In this document: piece by piece, positions 17,734 to 26,720 of the stretch
Position numbering within the stretch: position 1 is the stretch's first letter
Layout: every line of letters begins with the position of its first letter
Assembly (NCBI RefSeq): GCF_009862265.1
Contig: NZ_WWGX01000023.1
Location: 25,323 to 89,322 of the forward strand
Reading direction: 5' to 3'
From: Streptomyces sp. SID8352
Lineage (GTDB): Bacteria > Actinomycetota > Actinomycetes > Streptomycetales > Streptomycetaceae
DNA length: 64,000 nucleotides
Made by a program: the position numbers and the translations under genes
Notes under the pieces: model-generated
Databases searched by the model: none
Told to the model about the DNA's origin: nothing
Seen by the model: only the letters and a program-made list of their open reading frames with translations

Positions 17734-19182
17734 TTGACACAGCAGCTCCACGGCGTGCCCGGCACTGACGGCCACGACGGCACCACTCCCGACCCGGCAC
17801 CCGGCCCCTTCGCGGGCGGATGGGCGGACACGGCGGCGGCCCCACCCCCGCTGTCCGGCGCCTCCTGGGCCGCCAAGCGGCGCGCGGCCCTGTCCGAGCG
17901 CTTCCCCGGTGAGCGGATCGTCGTGCCGTCCGGCGGCCTGAAGGTCCGCAGCAACGACTTCGACTACGCCTTCCGCCCCCACTCCGCGTTCATCCACCTC
18001 ACCGGCGAACAGGGCAGCCACGCGGTCCCCGACAGCGTGCTCGTCCTGGAACCCACGGGCGGCGGGCACACCTCCGTCCTCTTCACCCGGCCCCGCTCAC
18101 CGCGCGACGGCGGGCCCCACGGCACGGACTTCCACGCCGACCACCGGTACGGCGAGTTCTGGGTGGGCCGACGGCGGACCCTGGCCGAGACCTCGGCCGC
18201 CCTCGGGATCGAGGCCGCCGACCGTGAAGGGCTCCGGAGCGCCCTGAGCCGCCCCGTCCCGACCCGCGTGCTGCGCGGCGAGGACGCCCTGGTCGACGGG
18301 CTGGTCCCGGCCCAGCGCGCGGCGGACTCCGAACTCGTCCAGTTCCTCTCGGAGTCCCGCCTGGTCAAGGACGACTGGGAGATCGCGCAACTGCGCGCGG
18401 CCGTCGACAGCACCGTCGCCGGGTTCCACGACGTGGCGGGCGAACTGGAGCGGGCCACCCGGCTGGAGCGCGGCGAGCGGTGGATCGAGGGCACCTTCAA
18501 CCGGCGGGCCCGGCTGGACGGCAACGGGCTCGGCTTCGAGACCATCGCGGCGGCCGGGGCGCACGCCTGCGTCCTGCACTGGATGCGCAACGACGGCCCG
18601 GTCCGCGCGGGAGACCTGCTGCTGCTCGACGCCGGTGTGGAGACGGACTCCTTCCACACGGGCGACGTCACCCGCGTCCTGCCGGTCGGCGGACGGTTCA
18701 GCGACGCCCAACGCCGCGTCTACGACCTGGTGTTCGCCGCGCAGTCGGCCGGAATAGCCGCCCTGCGGCCCGGTGCCCCGTACGGCGACTTCCACCGGGC
18801 CGCGATGGCGGTCATCGCCGAGGGGCTGGACTCCTGGGGCCTGCGGCCGTACGGCGCCACCGCCTCGACCCCGAAGGCGGACCTGTACCGCCGGTACACC
18901 GTGTGCGGCACCGGGCACATGCTCGGGCTGGACTGCCACGACTGCGCCGGGGCCCGCACCGAGACGTATCTCGGCGGACACCTGGAGCCGGGGCACGTCC
19001 TCACCGTCGAACCGGGGCTGTACTTCCAGCCCGACGACCTGACGGTGCCGGAGGAGCTGCGCGGCATCGGCATCCGGATCGAGGACGACTTCCTGATCAC
19101 GGACACCGGGGCCGAGTGCCTGTCGTCCGGACTGCCGCGGGACTCCGACGCGGTGGAGGAGTGGCTGGCCCGGTCCTCCTGA
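17734..19182 (+). CDS. pepP: Xaa-Pro aminopeptidase (aminopeptidase P)
   Basis: 482 residues, cytoplasmic M24B peptidase releasing an N-terminal residue before proline. It has an N-terminal creatinase-like domain (to about 190) and a pita-bread catalytic domain with metal ligands in LLLLDAGVETDSFHTGDVTRV (two Asp), GTGHMLGLDCHDC (His), LTVEPGLYF (Glu) and GIRIEDDFL (Glu). The start is set at TTG 17734, with GAGGTGA about 6 bases upstream; GTG 17725 is the alternative (3 more residues). A perfect 12-bp hairpin 12 bases after the stop ends the transcript. Confidence 0.92.
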   Translation: MTQQLHGVPGTDGHDGTTPDPAPGPFAGGWADTAAAPPPLSGASWAAKRRAALSERFPGERIVVPSGGLKVRSNDFDYAFRPHSAFIHLTGEQGSHAVPDSVLVLEPTGGGHTSVLFTRPRSPRDGGPHGTDFHADHRYGEFWVGRRRTLAETSAALGIEAADREGLRSALSRPVPTRVLRGEDALVDGLVPAQRAADSELVQFLSESRLVKDDWEIAQLRAAVDSTVAGFHDVAGELERATRLERGERWIEGTFNRRARLDGNGLGFETIAAAGAHACVLHWMRNDGPVRAGDLLLLDAGVETDSFHTGDVTRVLPVGGRFSDAQRRVYDLVFAAQSAGIAALRPGAPYGDFHRAAMAVIAEGLDSWGLRPYGATASTPKADLYRRYTVCGTGHMLGLDCHDCAGARTETYLGGHLEPGHVLTVEPGLYFQPDDLTVPEELRGIGIRIEDDFLITDTGAECLSSGLPRDSDAVEEWLARSS

Positions 19183-19193
19183 CGGGCGCCGCC

Positions 19194-19222
19194 GGGCCGC
19201 CGGACCCCGTGTCCGGCGGCCC
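19194..19222 (+). terminator. Terminator of pepP
   Basis: Perfect 12-bp stem GGGCCGCCGGAC/GTCCGGCGGCCC with loop CCCGT. Confidence 0.7.
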
Positions 19223-19329
19223 CGTCCGCCCGGGAGAGCACCGCGGCACGAGCCGCCGCGGCACGCGACCCGGCGGACGTGGCCGGCCCCACGGGCGCCG
19301 GACTGGTCCGGCGCAGCGAGGAGTTCCCC

Positions 19330-19560
19330 CGCCGGCCGCGTCAACTCCCTCTTCTCGCTGGCCGGTTGTGCCGCCCCGGGCTCCTTCCGCGAGGCCCGGA
19401 CGGTCCCCTCCGCCGACGCGCTGCGGGACGGCTCACCCTCGTGGCCCGGGAACGCGAGCACCGGCATGCCCCGACTGGTGCTGTGCCTGCGGGCGGGCTA
19501 CTACGTCCACTGCTACGACGCGGACACCGTCGGTGCCGGCGCAAGCGCGGCAGGACGCCC
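19330..19560 (+). pseudogene. Possible gene remnant, unknown family
   Basis: One frame reads like protein (VNSLFSLAGCAAPGSFREAR, then PRLVLCLRAGYYVHCYDADTV) but has no start and soon runs out. It may be the remains of a deleted gene. Family not recognised; low confidence. Confidence 0.25.
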
Positions 19561-19749
19561 GGCCGGTCCCCCACCGTGGCCTCCCTCCGGAGCCGGCCGG
19601 TGGACCGGGAGTCGATGAAGGACTCGTTGGACGACGTCCGGCCGGGCGGCAGCGGCCCCGGGCGTGCCGTCGCGCCGTCCTGGCGCTGGTGCCGGCGCGG
19701 CGCGGCGCGGCGACCGGTCGAACGATCCGGGGTGGATGGCCATGGCGTG

Positions 19750-20024
19750 CCGCGAGTGCTCCGGGCGGAGTCGGGGAGCTCCAGGTGGAAGTGGTGGCGG
19801 ACGTCGATGTCCGGCTGCTCCGGATGGGCCACCGGGTTCCGGGTGTTGATGCGCCCATGACGGCGAGCCCGGCTTCCGGCACGCGTCGCCCTTGCGTCCG
19901 CCCGAAGGGGATGCCGAGGGTCCTCCAGCCGTACGAAGGCGGAGAAGTCGCCACCGCGGGCGATGCCGCAGCGCACCGGGCCGTCCCCCTCGACCCCGAC
20001 GAACTGTCCAGGGCATGGCTGCAC
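19750..20024 (-). pseudogene. Possible gene remnant, unknown family
   Basis: Leftward reading gives two protein-like blocks with strong third-position GC: VGVEGDGPVRCGIARGGDFS followed by AFVRLEDP, and NTRNPVAHPEQPDIDVRHHF followed by HLELPD. They are separated and followed by low-quality sequence. ATG 20024 is a possible start. I think it is the decayed end of a real gene, but I do not know which. Confidence 0.35.
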
Positions 20025-20089
20025 GAGGGCACGTCCTCCGGGTGACGGCTCGGCGCGGCCGGGCGGGCCGTCCGGAATGCGAGACGGCG

Positions 20090-20118
20090 TTGCCGGGGCG
20101 GGCCGCCCGTGCCAGCAT
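20090..20118 (+). promoter_or_regulatory. Promoter of the attenuator leader
   Basis: TTGCCG (20090-20095), 17-base spacer, CAGCAT (20113-20118). The leader ATG is 8 bases further on, so the leader is probably leaderless. Confidence 0.5.
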
Positions 20119-20125
20119 CCGGGCC

Positions 20126-20173
20126 ATGCTGCGTCAGCTCATTACCGGCCGCGGCGTGTCGGCACCGAGGTGA
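20126..20173 (+). CDS. Putative attenuator leader peptide
   Basis: A 15-codon frame, MLRQLITGRGVSAPR, contains Leu2, Leu5, Ile6 and Val11, followed by small stems (20174-20195 and 20194-20207) and an intrinsic terminator. The design is that of ribosome-mediated attenuation by branched-chain amino acids, which fits the IlvM-like gene downstream. The control codons are not in a run, so the assignment is tentative. Confidence 0.45.
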   Translation: MLRQLITGRGVSAPR

Positions 20174-20214
20174 CCTGGAGGCCATCCCTTCCAGGCGGCT
20201 CACCGCCCGCACGC

Positions 20215-20245
20215 AGACCTCTCGCACTCCGCGAGGGGTCTTTTT
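20215..20245 (+). terminator. Attenuator-type intrinsic terminator
   Basis: 11-bp stem AGACCTCTCGC/GCGAGGGGTCT (one G-T pair), loop ACTCC, then TTTT. It is rare in this genome to see such a T-run. It sits 63 bases before the ACT-domain gene, so it acts inside the leader. Confidence 0.8.
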
Positions 20246-20307
20246 GCTTTCGGCATCCGCACCAACGGCCCCACCGGGCCGGCAGACCACGACAGGAAGC
20301 ACCCGCC

Positions 20308-20736
20308 ATGACCCACCACGACGCCACCGCGCCGGTCCTCGCCCTCCCCCGTCCGGAGCACGGCACCTCGTCACCCGGGGCGAAGCGGGCTCCCGCCGAC
20401 GGTCCGTCGCCGTCCGCGGCGCCCGGGGCCCCCTCCTCCGCCGGCCGGCCGTCCGGGACACCCGCGCCGGCGCCCTGCGCGGCGTCCGGCCCGGCCGTCC
20501 GGCTCACCGTGACCGTCCGGCTCACCGTGACCGTCCGGCACAGCGAGGAGGCGCTGGGGCGGCTCGCGAGCACGCTTCGGGCCACACGGGTGCGGGAGTT
20601 GAGCTACGCGGTGTCCGGTGCCGCGCGGGCCACCGCCGTGGTCGTGGTGCCGCGCGCCGACGCCGGCCGGGCCGGGGCACGGCTGCGCCGCCTGGTGGAC
20701 GTGCTGGCGGTCGCCGAGGCACCCGCCGGACGGTGA
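20308..20736 (+). CDS. IlvM-like ACT-domain protein
   Basis: 142 residues. The first 65 are disordered (Pro/Ala/Ser). The rest follows the beta-alpha-beta-beta-alpha-beta order of ACT domains: VRLTVTVR, EEALGRLASTLRATRV, RELSYAVSG, TAVVVVP, AGARLRRLVDVLAVAEA. The last helix and strand resemble acetolactate synthase small subunit IlvM (LNKLVDVAHVAI). An 18-base in-frame duplication repeats VRLTVT at the first strand. No catalytic ALS subunit is adjacent. It likely binds an amino acid or regulates a partner enzyme; the attenuator upstream supports a branched-chain link. AGGAAG precedes ATG 20308. Confidence 0.65.
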   Translation: MTHHDATAPVLALPRPEHGTSSPGAKRAPADGPSPSAAPGAPSSAGRPSGTPAPAPCAASGPAVRLTVTVRLTVTVRHSEEALGRLASTLRATRVRELSYAVSGAARATAVVVVPRADAGRAGARLRRLVDVLAVAEAPAGR

Positions 20737-20824
20737 CGGCGGCTCCCGCCGGTGTCACCGACCCTTCGGAGCGGACCGTCTCAGCGGGCCGCGGGGGAAG
20801 GGGACTTCGGTACCCGGTCGGAGC

Positions 20825-20935
20825 GATCGGCCCCGCACCCCGACACCGCGCGGACGGCCCCGCACCCAGACACGCCGCGATCGGCCCCGCACCCCGACGC
20901 CGCGCGGACGGCCCCGGCCCGGGACACCGCTCGCG
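20825..20935. repeat. Imperfect tandem repeats, 26-28 bp
   Basis: Four diverged units built on GACGGCCCCGCACCC..GACACCGCG in the 565-base gap before the amidase; the remainder of the gap (to 21301) includes short GGAGCCGG repeats and no gene-like frame. Confidence 0.7.
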
Positions 20936-21301
20936 GCCTGGAGCGCTGACGGGTACCTCCGCCGGAACCGGGACCGCGCGGGTCGGGAGGGCGGGGCCGA
21001 TGCCAGGGGGTGGGGCCGGAGCCGGGAGCCGGAGCCGAGGATCGGGAGCCGGAGCCGAGGGCCGAGGGCCGTACGGTCGCGCCTGCGGCCCCCGCGCGGA
21101 CGGCCGTCCGGACCGGGCGCGGTGACCGGAGTCATGTATCCGGGCCCCGGTGAACCAGGGGCAAGGTGACCGGCCCCACCTGCGCCGTTGCTCCATCCGG
21201 CCGCTCGTTCCCACCCTCCGGCCGGGGCGGGCCCCCAGCTCACGGGGCAGGGGCTCAGATGACACTTGTGCGGACGGCCCGCGTGTAGTGGGCTGTCCCG
21301 C

Positions 21302-22891
21302 ATGACCAAAAAGAGCATGGCGGCCCTCACCGCGGCGCTGGTCGCGGCACCGCTCCTGGCGAGCATGCCGGGCCAGCGCGCGGTCGCCGCGGATTCCGGC
21401 GCCGATCGCGCCCCGCGCCGCACCGAGTCGTCCCTCGTCCACGGGGTGGACCTCGACACGGTGACGATCCCCGAACTCCAGGCGCGCATGAACCGCGGCT
21501 CGCTGACCTCGTCCGCCCTCACCCGGGCGTACCTGCGGCGCATCAAGGCCATCGATCCGAAGCTCAACTCGGTGCTCCACACCAGTCCCACCGCCCTGCG
21601 GGAAGCCGCCGCCAGTGACTCCCGGCGCCGCCGGGGAGCCTCGCGCGGACCGCTCGACGGCATCCCGGTCCTGCTCAAGGACAACGTCGACACCCGGGAC
21701 ATGCCGACCACCGCCGGGTCCCTGGCGCTGGCCGGGAAGCCACCGGCCAAGGACGCGGAGCTGGTGAAGCGGCTGCGCGCGGCGGGCGCGATCATCCTCG
21801 GCAAGGCCAACATGTCCGAGTGGGCCAACTTCCGCGCGGCCCGGCCCACCTCGGGCTGGTCGGCGGTGGGCGGCCAGACCCACAACCCGTTCGTGCTGGA
21901 CCGCAACCCCTGCGGTTCCTCCTCCGGTTCGGCCGCCGCGCTCGCGGCGTCGCTGGCGCAGGTGGCGATCGGCACGGAGACGGACGGTTCCATCGTCTGC
22001 CCCGCCGGGATGAACGGCGTGGTCGGCCACAAGCCCAGCCTCGGGCTGGTCAGCCAGTCGGGCGTGGTGCCGATCTCCGCCGAGCAGGACACGGCCGGCC
22101 CCATGGCGCGCAACGTCATCGACACCGCGCTCACCCTCTCGGTGCTCGCCGGCCGGGACACCGCGCGCCCCGGCCACGGGCCCCGCTTCTCGGAGGCGGC
22201 GCTGCGCCCCGGCAGCCTGCGGGGCAAGCGGATCGGCCTGTGGCGGCTGCCGCTCGGCGAGGACGTGGACGCCCTGATGACCACCACCGCGGACCGGCTG
22301 CGCGCCGCCGGTGCCACCGTGGTCGAGGTGACCCCGCCCTACCAGGTGCGGCTGGCGGAGCTGGAGTTCCCGGCGCTGCTGACCGAGTTCCGCCGGGATA
22401 TCAACGCCTACCTGGCCACCCGCGACGGGCCCCGGGACCTGGCCGCGCTGATCGAGTTCAACCGCTCCGCCCCGGCCGAGCGCACCTGCTTCGCCGGGCA
22501 GGAGCTGTTCGAGGAGGCGCTGGTCGCCCCGCCGGTCACCGACCCCGAGTACCGGGCCGTCCGGGCCGAGCTGAAGGACCTCTCCCGGCGGTCCATCGAC
22601 GAGACGATGCGCGCCCACCGGCTGGACGCCATCGCCGCCCCGACCAACCCGCCCGCGTGGACGACCGACTGCGCGCGCGGCGACGACGACGTCATCCCGT
22701 CCTCGACCCCGGCCGCCGTCGCCGGATACCCGTCGCTGTCCGTGCCTGCGGGCTTCATCGGGGAGCTGCCCGTCGGTCTGCTGCTGATGGCGGGCGACCG
22801 CCAGGACGCGGAGCTGCTGTCGCTGGGCGCGGCGGTGGAGCGCCGACTGGACGCCTGGCAGGCACCCCGCTACCTGCCCACCCTGCCGTAG
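21302..22891 (+). CDS. Secreted amidase-signature hydrolase
   Basis: 529 residues. Residues 1-30 form a signal peptide (KK, then AALTAALVAAPLLASMPG, AVAA). The amidase-signature domain has the Ser-cisSer-Lys triad: Lys in GIPVLLKDNVDT, cis-Ser in CGSSSGSAAA, nucleophile Ser in GTETDGSIVCPA. It cleaves amide bonds outside the cell; relatives include GatA-like and peptide/6-aminohexanoate amidases. ATG 21302 has only a weak ribosome site. A hairpin (22898-22928) follows the stop. Confidence 0.9.
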   Translation: MTKKSMAALTAALVAAPLLASMPGQRAVAADSGADRAPRRTESSLVHGVDLDTVTIPELQARMNRGSLTSSALTRAYLRRIKAIDPKLNSVLHTSPTALREAAASDSRRRRGASRGPLDGIPVLLKDNVDTRDMPTTAGSLALAGKPPAKDAELVKRLRAAGAIILGKANMSEWANFRAARPTSGWSAVGGQTHNPFVLDRNPCGSSSGSAAALAASLAQVAIGTETDGSIVCPAGMNGVVGHKPSLGLVSQSGVVPISAEQDTAGPMARNVIDTALTLSVLAGRDTARPGHGPRFSEAALRPGSLRGKRIGLWRLPLGEDVDALMTTTADRLRAAGATVVEVTPPYQVRLAELEFPALLTEFRRDINAYLATRDGPRDLAALIEFNRSAPAERTCFAGQELFEEALVAPPVTDPEYRAVRAELKDLSRRSIDETMRAHRLDAIAAPTNPPAWTTDCARGDDDVIPSSTPAAVAGYPSLSVPAGFIGELPVGLLLMAGDRQDAELLSLGAAVERRLDAWQAPRYLPTLP

Positions 22892-22897
22892 CCGGTC

Positions 22898-22928
22898 CCG
22901 GGCCCGCCGCCGGTGGCGACGGGCCCGG
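22898..22928 (+). terminator. Terminator of the amidase gene
   Basis: Perfect 9-bp stem CCGGGCCCG/CGGGCCCGG with 13-base loop just after the stop codon. Confidence 0.55.
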
Positions 22929-23126
22929 CCGGTGGCGCCCGCCCGTCGGCCCGGCCGGCGGACGGGCGCCGTCCGTCCCTCCCGTCCCCCGGGTCCGTCC
23001 GTCACCGGGTCCACGCTGCGGCGCGCGCGTCCGCCCGCCGGTACCGTCCGCGCCGCACGTCCGCGCCGCCCGTCCGGGGCGCACGTCCGGGGCGCGCGGA
23101 CCCCGGGCGCGGGCGCCCCGGGAATG

Positions 23127-23142
23127 GGGGCCGACCGGCCCT
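23127..23142. promoter_or_regulatory. DevR/OsdR-type box before the PPOX gene
   Basis: GGGGCCGACCGGCCCT, a near-perfect palindrome 35 bases before ATG 23178. It matches the boxes at 28812 and 31081 at 14 of 16 positions. Confidence 0.6.
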
Positions 23143-23177
23143 AACGGCGGCGGGCCGGGCGCGGGGAGCATGGAGGG

Positions 23178-23603
23178 ATGTTGCACAACGACGGTTTTCG
23201 CCCGCTGGACCGGCAGGAGTGCCTGCGTCTCCTGGCCAAGGTGCCGGTCGGACGGGTCGTGTACACGAGGCGGGCCCTTCCCGCGGTGCTGCCGGTCAAT
23301 TTCGTCCTGGACACCGACGCGTCGGTGCTGCTGCGCACGTCGGCCGGATCGGACCTCGTACGCGCCGTCGACGGTTTCGTGATCGCCTTCGAGGCGGACG
23401 AGTTCGACATCGCGAGCCGGTCCGGCTGGAGCGTGGTCGTCACCGGCCCGGCCGCCGTGGTGACCGACCCCGAGCGGCACGAGCGGCTGCTGCGGACCGG
23501 CCCCCATTCCTGGATGCCGATCCGCGACGACGTCTTCGTCCGGATCGAGGCCGCGATGGTCACCGGCCGCGAGCTGACCGACCTCAGCGGCGGCCCCGGC
23601 TGA
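23178..23603 (+). CDS. Pyridoxamine 5'-phosphate oxidase-like flavin protein
   Basis: 141 residues of the split-beta-barrel PPOX family (Pyridox_ox_2-like): the first helix LDRQECLRLLAKVPVGRVVY, then ALPAVLPVNFVLD and WSVVVTGPAAVVTDPE. These proteins bind FMN, F420 or haem, and several belong to the mycobacterial DosR regulon. It has a DevR-type box in its promoter and overlaps the convergent nitroreductase by 20 bases. Start ATG 23178 is very close to GGAGGG, so a TTG one codon later is possible. Confidence 0.85.
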   Translation: MLHNDGFRPLDRQECLRLLAKVPVGRVVYTRRALPAVLPVNFVLDTDASVLLRTSAGSDLVRAVDGFVIAFEADEFDIASRSGWSVVVTGPAAVVTDPERHERLLRTGPHSWMPIRDDVFVRIEAAMVTGRELTDLSGGPG

Positions 23604-24633
23604 GCCGCGGGAGCGGCTGCCGCGGTGCCTCCCGGTCCTCCTCGGGGCGGGCCGCGGAGGCGCGCGGGGTCCGCCCGCCGTCGGGGCCGTAGCCGAAGCG
23701 GATCAGCAGGTGGGGGCTGTGACGGCGGCGGGGTTCGCCGACGGCGGCCCGCAGGTCCGGCCACTCCATCGCCTGGTGCAGCATCGAGGTGCGCACCCCG
23801 TGGCGGGTGGCGACCAGCAGCGCCCGTTCCAGGGCCTGTCCGGCCCGCAGCCAGTCCGTCCGCCGGTCGCGCGGGGTCCACAGCAGCGCCACCTGTGCGT
23901 GCCGTTCGAAGCGCAGCGCGGGCAGCCGCAGCCCGGCCGCCGGGCCGGTGAAGTCCCGCATGGGCATGCGTCCGGCGGCGTCGCGGGGGCCCAGGGAGGT
24001 GAACGGGATGCCGTAGCGGGTGTCCCGGCCGGGGGCGGTGATCCAGGCGCGGGCCTCGGCGCTGCGGGCCGGGTCGGCGGCGTTGCGGGCCTCGGCCAGC
24101 GCGGTGAGCCGGAGCAGGCGGCGGGTGCCCGCGTGGTCGGGGACGTCCAGGCAGGCGCCCTCGGCGCGGACGGCCGCGGCCATCCCGGAGACGATGTCGT
24201 CCGGTACCGGGCGGCCGGTGAACGGCATGCGGCTGGTGTGGCGCCGGGCGACGGACTCGTAGAGGTCCCGGTACGGCGCGGAGGCGGCGTCGGCGGCGCC
24301 GGTGAGGCGGACGGTCGCGAGCAGGTCGGGATCGTCCCGCTCGGGCAGGAGCCGTGCCTCGGTGGCCCAGCCGAGGTGGGCCGCGGCGACCCGCAGGTTC
24401 AAGACGGCGGCGCCGACGGAGAGGTACTGGGCACGGAGCAGCGGGTCGGAAACGGGCAGGCTGCGGCCCCGGTCGGCGCGGACGTGGAGGGTGCGGCTGC
24501 GGGCGTCCAGGCCGAACCGCCACGGCTGGGTGTTGTGGATGGACGGGGCCGCCACGGCCGCGTACAGCAGTGTCTCCAGGGCTGTCGCGTCGACTTCCGG
24601 CGGGCTCGCGGTGTCGGCTTCCGGTGTGCTCAT
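23584..24633 (-). CDS. Acg-like nitroreductase-family protein
   Basis: 349 residues, similar in plan to Acg/Rv2032 of the M. tuberculosis dormancy regulon: two nitroreductase-like halves, FMN-binding AVAAPSIHNTQPWRF near the N terminus, RHTSRMPFTGRPVPDD, and a C-terminal half with LRAGQALERALLVATRHGVRTSMLHQAMEWPDLR. Acg proteins have a lid that closes the flavin pocket and probably store flavin rather than reduce nitro compounds. Two palindromes at 24715 and 24737 lie about 80-120 bases upstream. It overlaps the PPOX gene tail to tail. Confidence 0.88.
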   Translation of the reverse strand: MSTPEADTASPPEVDATALETLLYAAVAAPSIHNTQPWRFGLDARSRTLHVRADRGRSLPVSDPLLRAQYLSVGAAVLNLRVAAAHLGWATEARLLPERDDPDLLATVRLTGAADAASAPYRDLYESVARRHTSRMPFTGRPVPDDIVSGMAAAVRAEGACLDVPDHAGTRRLLRLTALAEARNAADPARSAEARAWITAPGRDTRYGIPFTSLGPRDAAGRMPMRDFTGPAAGLRLPALRFERHAQVALLWTPRDRRTDWLRAGQALERALLVATRHGVRTSMLHQAMEWPDLRAAVGEPRRRHSPHLLIRFGYGPDGGRTPRASAARPEEDREAPRQPLPRLSRGRR

Positions 24634-24714
24634 GGCGGCTCCTCACAGACTGCCGGGTATCCCTCGGATCCCTCTGCCTGGCCCCAGCCTCCGCCCCGGA
24701 CCACCCCGTCGACG

Positions 24715-24752
24715 AGGGCTCAGCGGGCCCTGTCCCGGGGCCACTGGTCCCC
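24715..24752. promoter_or_regulatory. Paired DevR/OsdR-type boxes before the Acg-like gene
   Basis: AGGGCTCAGCGGGCCCT (24715-24731) and GGGGCCACTGGTCCCC (24737-24752) about two helical turns apart, upstream of ATG 24633 on the minus strand. Confidence 0.55.
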
Positions 24753-24907
24753 ATCGGCCCGGCGGCGGGGAGCCCGCGCGGGGCCGGGGACAGCGGAACC
24801 CCCGGGGCACCGGTCACGTCCGGGCAGGGGCCGCCGGTCCGCGGCGCGGGCGGGGGTCCGGGCACGGACGGAGCCGTGTCCGGGCCCGGAGGGGTGCGGC
24901 CGCCCGC

Positions 24908-25357
24908 TCAGGTGGCCGGCAGGGCGGTCGCGAGCAGGACGACCCCGACGGAGCCGGCCAGCGAGGCCACCGCGAGCGCGCGGGCGAGGCGGGGACGGCC
25001 CTTGGCGTGGGCGAGTCCGTGCGCCGAGGCCAGCAGCATCACGACGGCGAACAGACCCAGCTTGGCGGCCAGGGTCCGGCCGTAGCCCGGCTCGGCGAGC
25101 GTGGCCCAGCCGACGTCCTTGTGCCACGCGATGGCCCAGCCGGTGCCCAGTTGCAGCGGAAGGAACAGGGCGCCGGTCAGGATGCCGAAGCGCCTGCCGA
25201 CGTCGGCGGCGAAGCGGTCGCGGGGGCCCGGCTCCAGCAGCCGCCGGGCCAACGGCAGCACCAGCAGGGACAGCGCCAGCTGGCCGCCGACCCAGAGCAC
25301 CGCGCCGGTGACGTGCAGGAAGCGCACGAGCTGCCAGGGGCCCACGGTGTCCGTCAC
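24908..25357 (-). CDS. CopD-like four-helix membrane protein
   Basis: 149 residues with four membrane helices: LVRFLHVTGAVLWVGGQLAL, FGILTGALFLPLQLGTGWAI, LGLFAVVMLLASAHGLA and LAVASLAGSVGVVLLATALP. The FLHxxGAVLWVGG start and the SAHGLAH segment resemble CopD/YcnJ-type copper or haem membrane domains. Start GTG 25357 has AAGGAGG 5 bases upstream. It lies directly downstream of the decayed copper oxidase and was probably co-transcribed with it, which supports a copper or nitric-oxide-related role (inference). Confidence 0.8.
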   Translation of the reverse strand: MTDTVGPWQLVRFLHVTGAVLWVGGQLALSLLVLPLARRLLEPGPRDRFAADVGRRFGILTGALFLPLQLGTGWAIAWHKDVGWATLAEPGYGRTLAAKLGLFAVVMLLASAHGLAHAKGRPRLARALAVASLAGSVGVVLLATALPAT

Positions 25358-25389
25358 GCGGCCCTCCTTCGATCCGTCGTCCGGCCCGT

Positions 25390-26665
25390 GCCGCGCAGGT
25401 CGGCGCAGCTCGACCGTGCCGCGCGCCCCGCCCTTCGCGCGGCGCGTGTCGCGGTCGGCAAGGGAGTGGTGTCCCGCGGCGGGGAACACCACTTCCTTGC
25501 CGTGGTGCCCCGCGGCCGGGAACACGGTCTCCACGAAGCCGCCCTGGGCGACGGCCAGGGCGAGCGCCGGGGAGCCGCCCGGACCGTCCGGCCGCGGCAG
25601 ATGGGCGCCCTCCTCGCACACACGCTGTCGGGGACGGTGCCGACGATGTGGAGGGGGACGCCGCCGCCGGGCCCTGTGGCGACCACCCGGAGGCGGACCC
25701 GTTCCCCGGGGCGGGCGGTGAGGGGTGCCGCGGCGTACTGGACGGCGGTCCCGTCGAAGGCCCGGGCGTCGGGGGTGTTCCGCCGCATCCGCGCGACCTG
25801 GCCGCCGCCCGGGGTACCGAGGTGGAGCCGCGAGGGGACCAGGACGTCCTCCCGGTCCGCCTCGGCCGGTCCGGGCGGGTCGGTGATCACGGCGCCGTAC
25901 ATGCCGTCGGCGATGTTCTGGGGCATCGGTGTGGTGCCGCGGTGGTACAGCCGGGCTCCGGAGCGCTCCGTGCGGAAGCGGTGGACGAGCCGCTCGCCGG
26001 GGCGGAGGGCGCGCCTGGGCCGACCGGGCGGGAGCGCCCCGGCGTGGAAGTCGATGCCGTGGCCCGGAGCCGGGCGCCGGGAGCGGTGCCGGCGCCGGGC
26101 GTGGTGCCGGGGGCCGGGCGGGAACCGTGACCCCGGACGATGCCGTCGCCGGGGAGGGAGCGGGCGCCGGGAGCGGTGCCGGCGCCGACGGCGGTGCCGG
26201 GGGCCGGGCGGGAGTCGCGGCCCCGGTTGCCTGGCTCGGGGGCCGGAAGGCGGGCGTTGCCGGAGGCGGGAGTGGCGCCGGGGGCCGGGGCGGTGCGCCC
26301 GTCGACGTGCGGCGTCCCGCCGGACCCGGGCCATGGGTCCGGCGGGACGTCCGTACGGGGAGCCCGTCCGGGCGCGGCCCCACTGCCCGCGCCCGGTGCG
26401 GCTCCCCGCTCCGGAACCGGAGCGGCCTCGCGGCCCCGGTCCGGTGGCCGTCCGCGGGTGCCGTCCCGGGTCGTCGCGTCCCCGAGGGCCCCGCGGCCGG
26501 TCACCGTCCGCTCCGGCGGTTGCGTCCGGCCACCCGGGAGTCGGGGCAGACGTGGCCGACGGCCGGACGCCGACCGAGGCGGAGGATGTCGCAGACCGGC
26601 CGCCGTGCCCGTCGCGGCCAGGGGCGGGGGATGGCTCCGGGCCGGGACTGGTTGCGGTGGTCCAT
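25390..26665 (-). pseudogene. Decayed NirK-like two-domain multicopper oxidase
   Basis: From about 26070 to 25400 the minus strand reads as a NirK-like oxidase: HGIDFHAG, LRPGERLVHRFRTERSG, LYHRGTTPMPQNIADGMYGA, AVQYAAAPLTARPGERVRLR, VPLHIVGTVPDSV; a frame change near 25560 continues with VAQGGFVETVFPAAGHH and GGARGTVEL. The usual copper ligands Cys (YHCG, here YHRG) and His (QHIANG, here QNIADG) are gone. FPAAGHH is duplicated. The N-terminal part is replaced by GCCGGGAGCGGTGCCGG-type repeats (26080-26260). The original start is probably ATG 26665, with GGAGG 5 bases upstream, encoding only a 54-residue frame now. The DevR-type boxes upstream survive. Confidence 0.7.
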
Positions 26666-26720
26666 GTGCTGCCTCCGAAATCGATCAACGCCAGCCTGCC
26701 CCGGTCGGGGCGCCCGGCAC

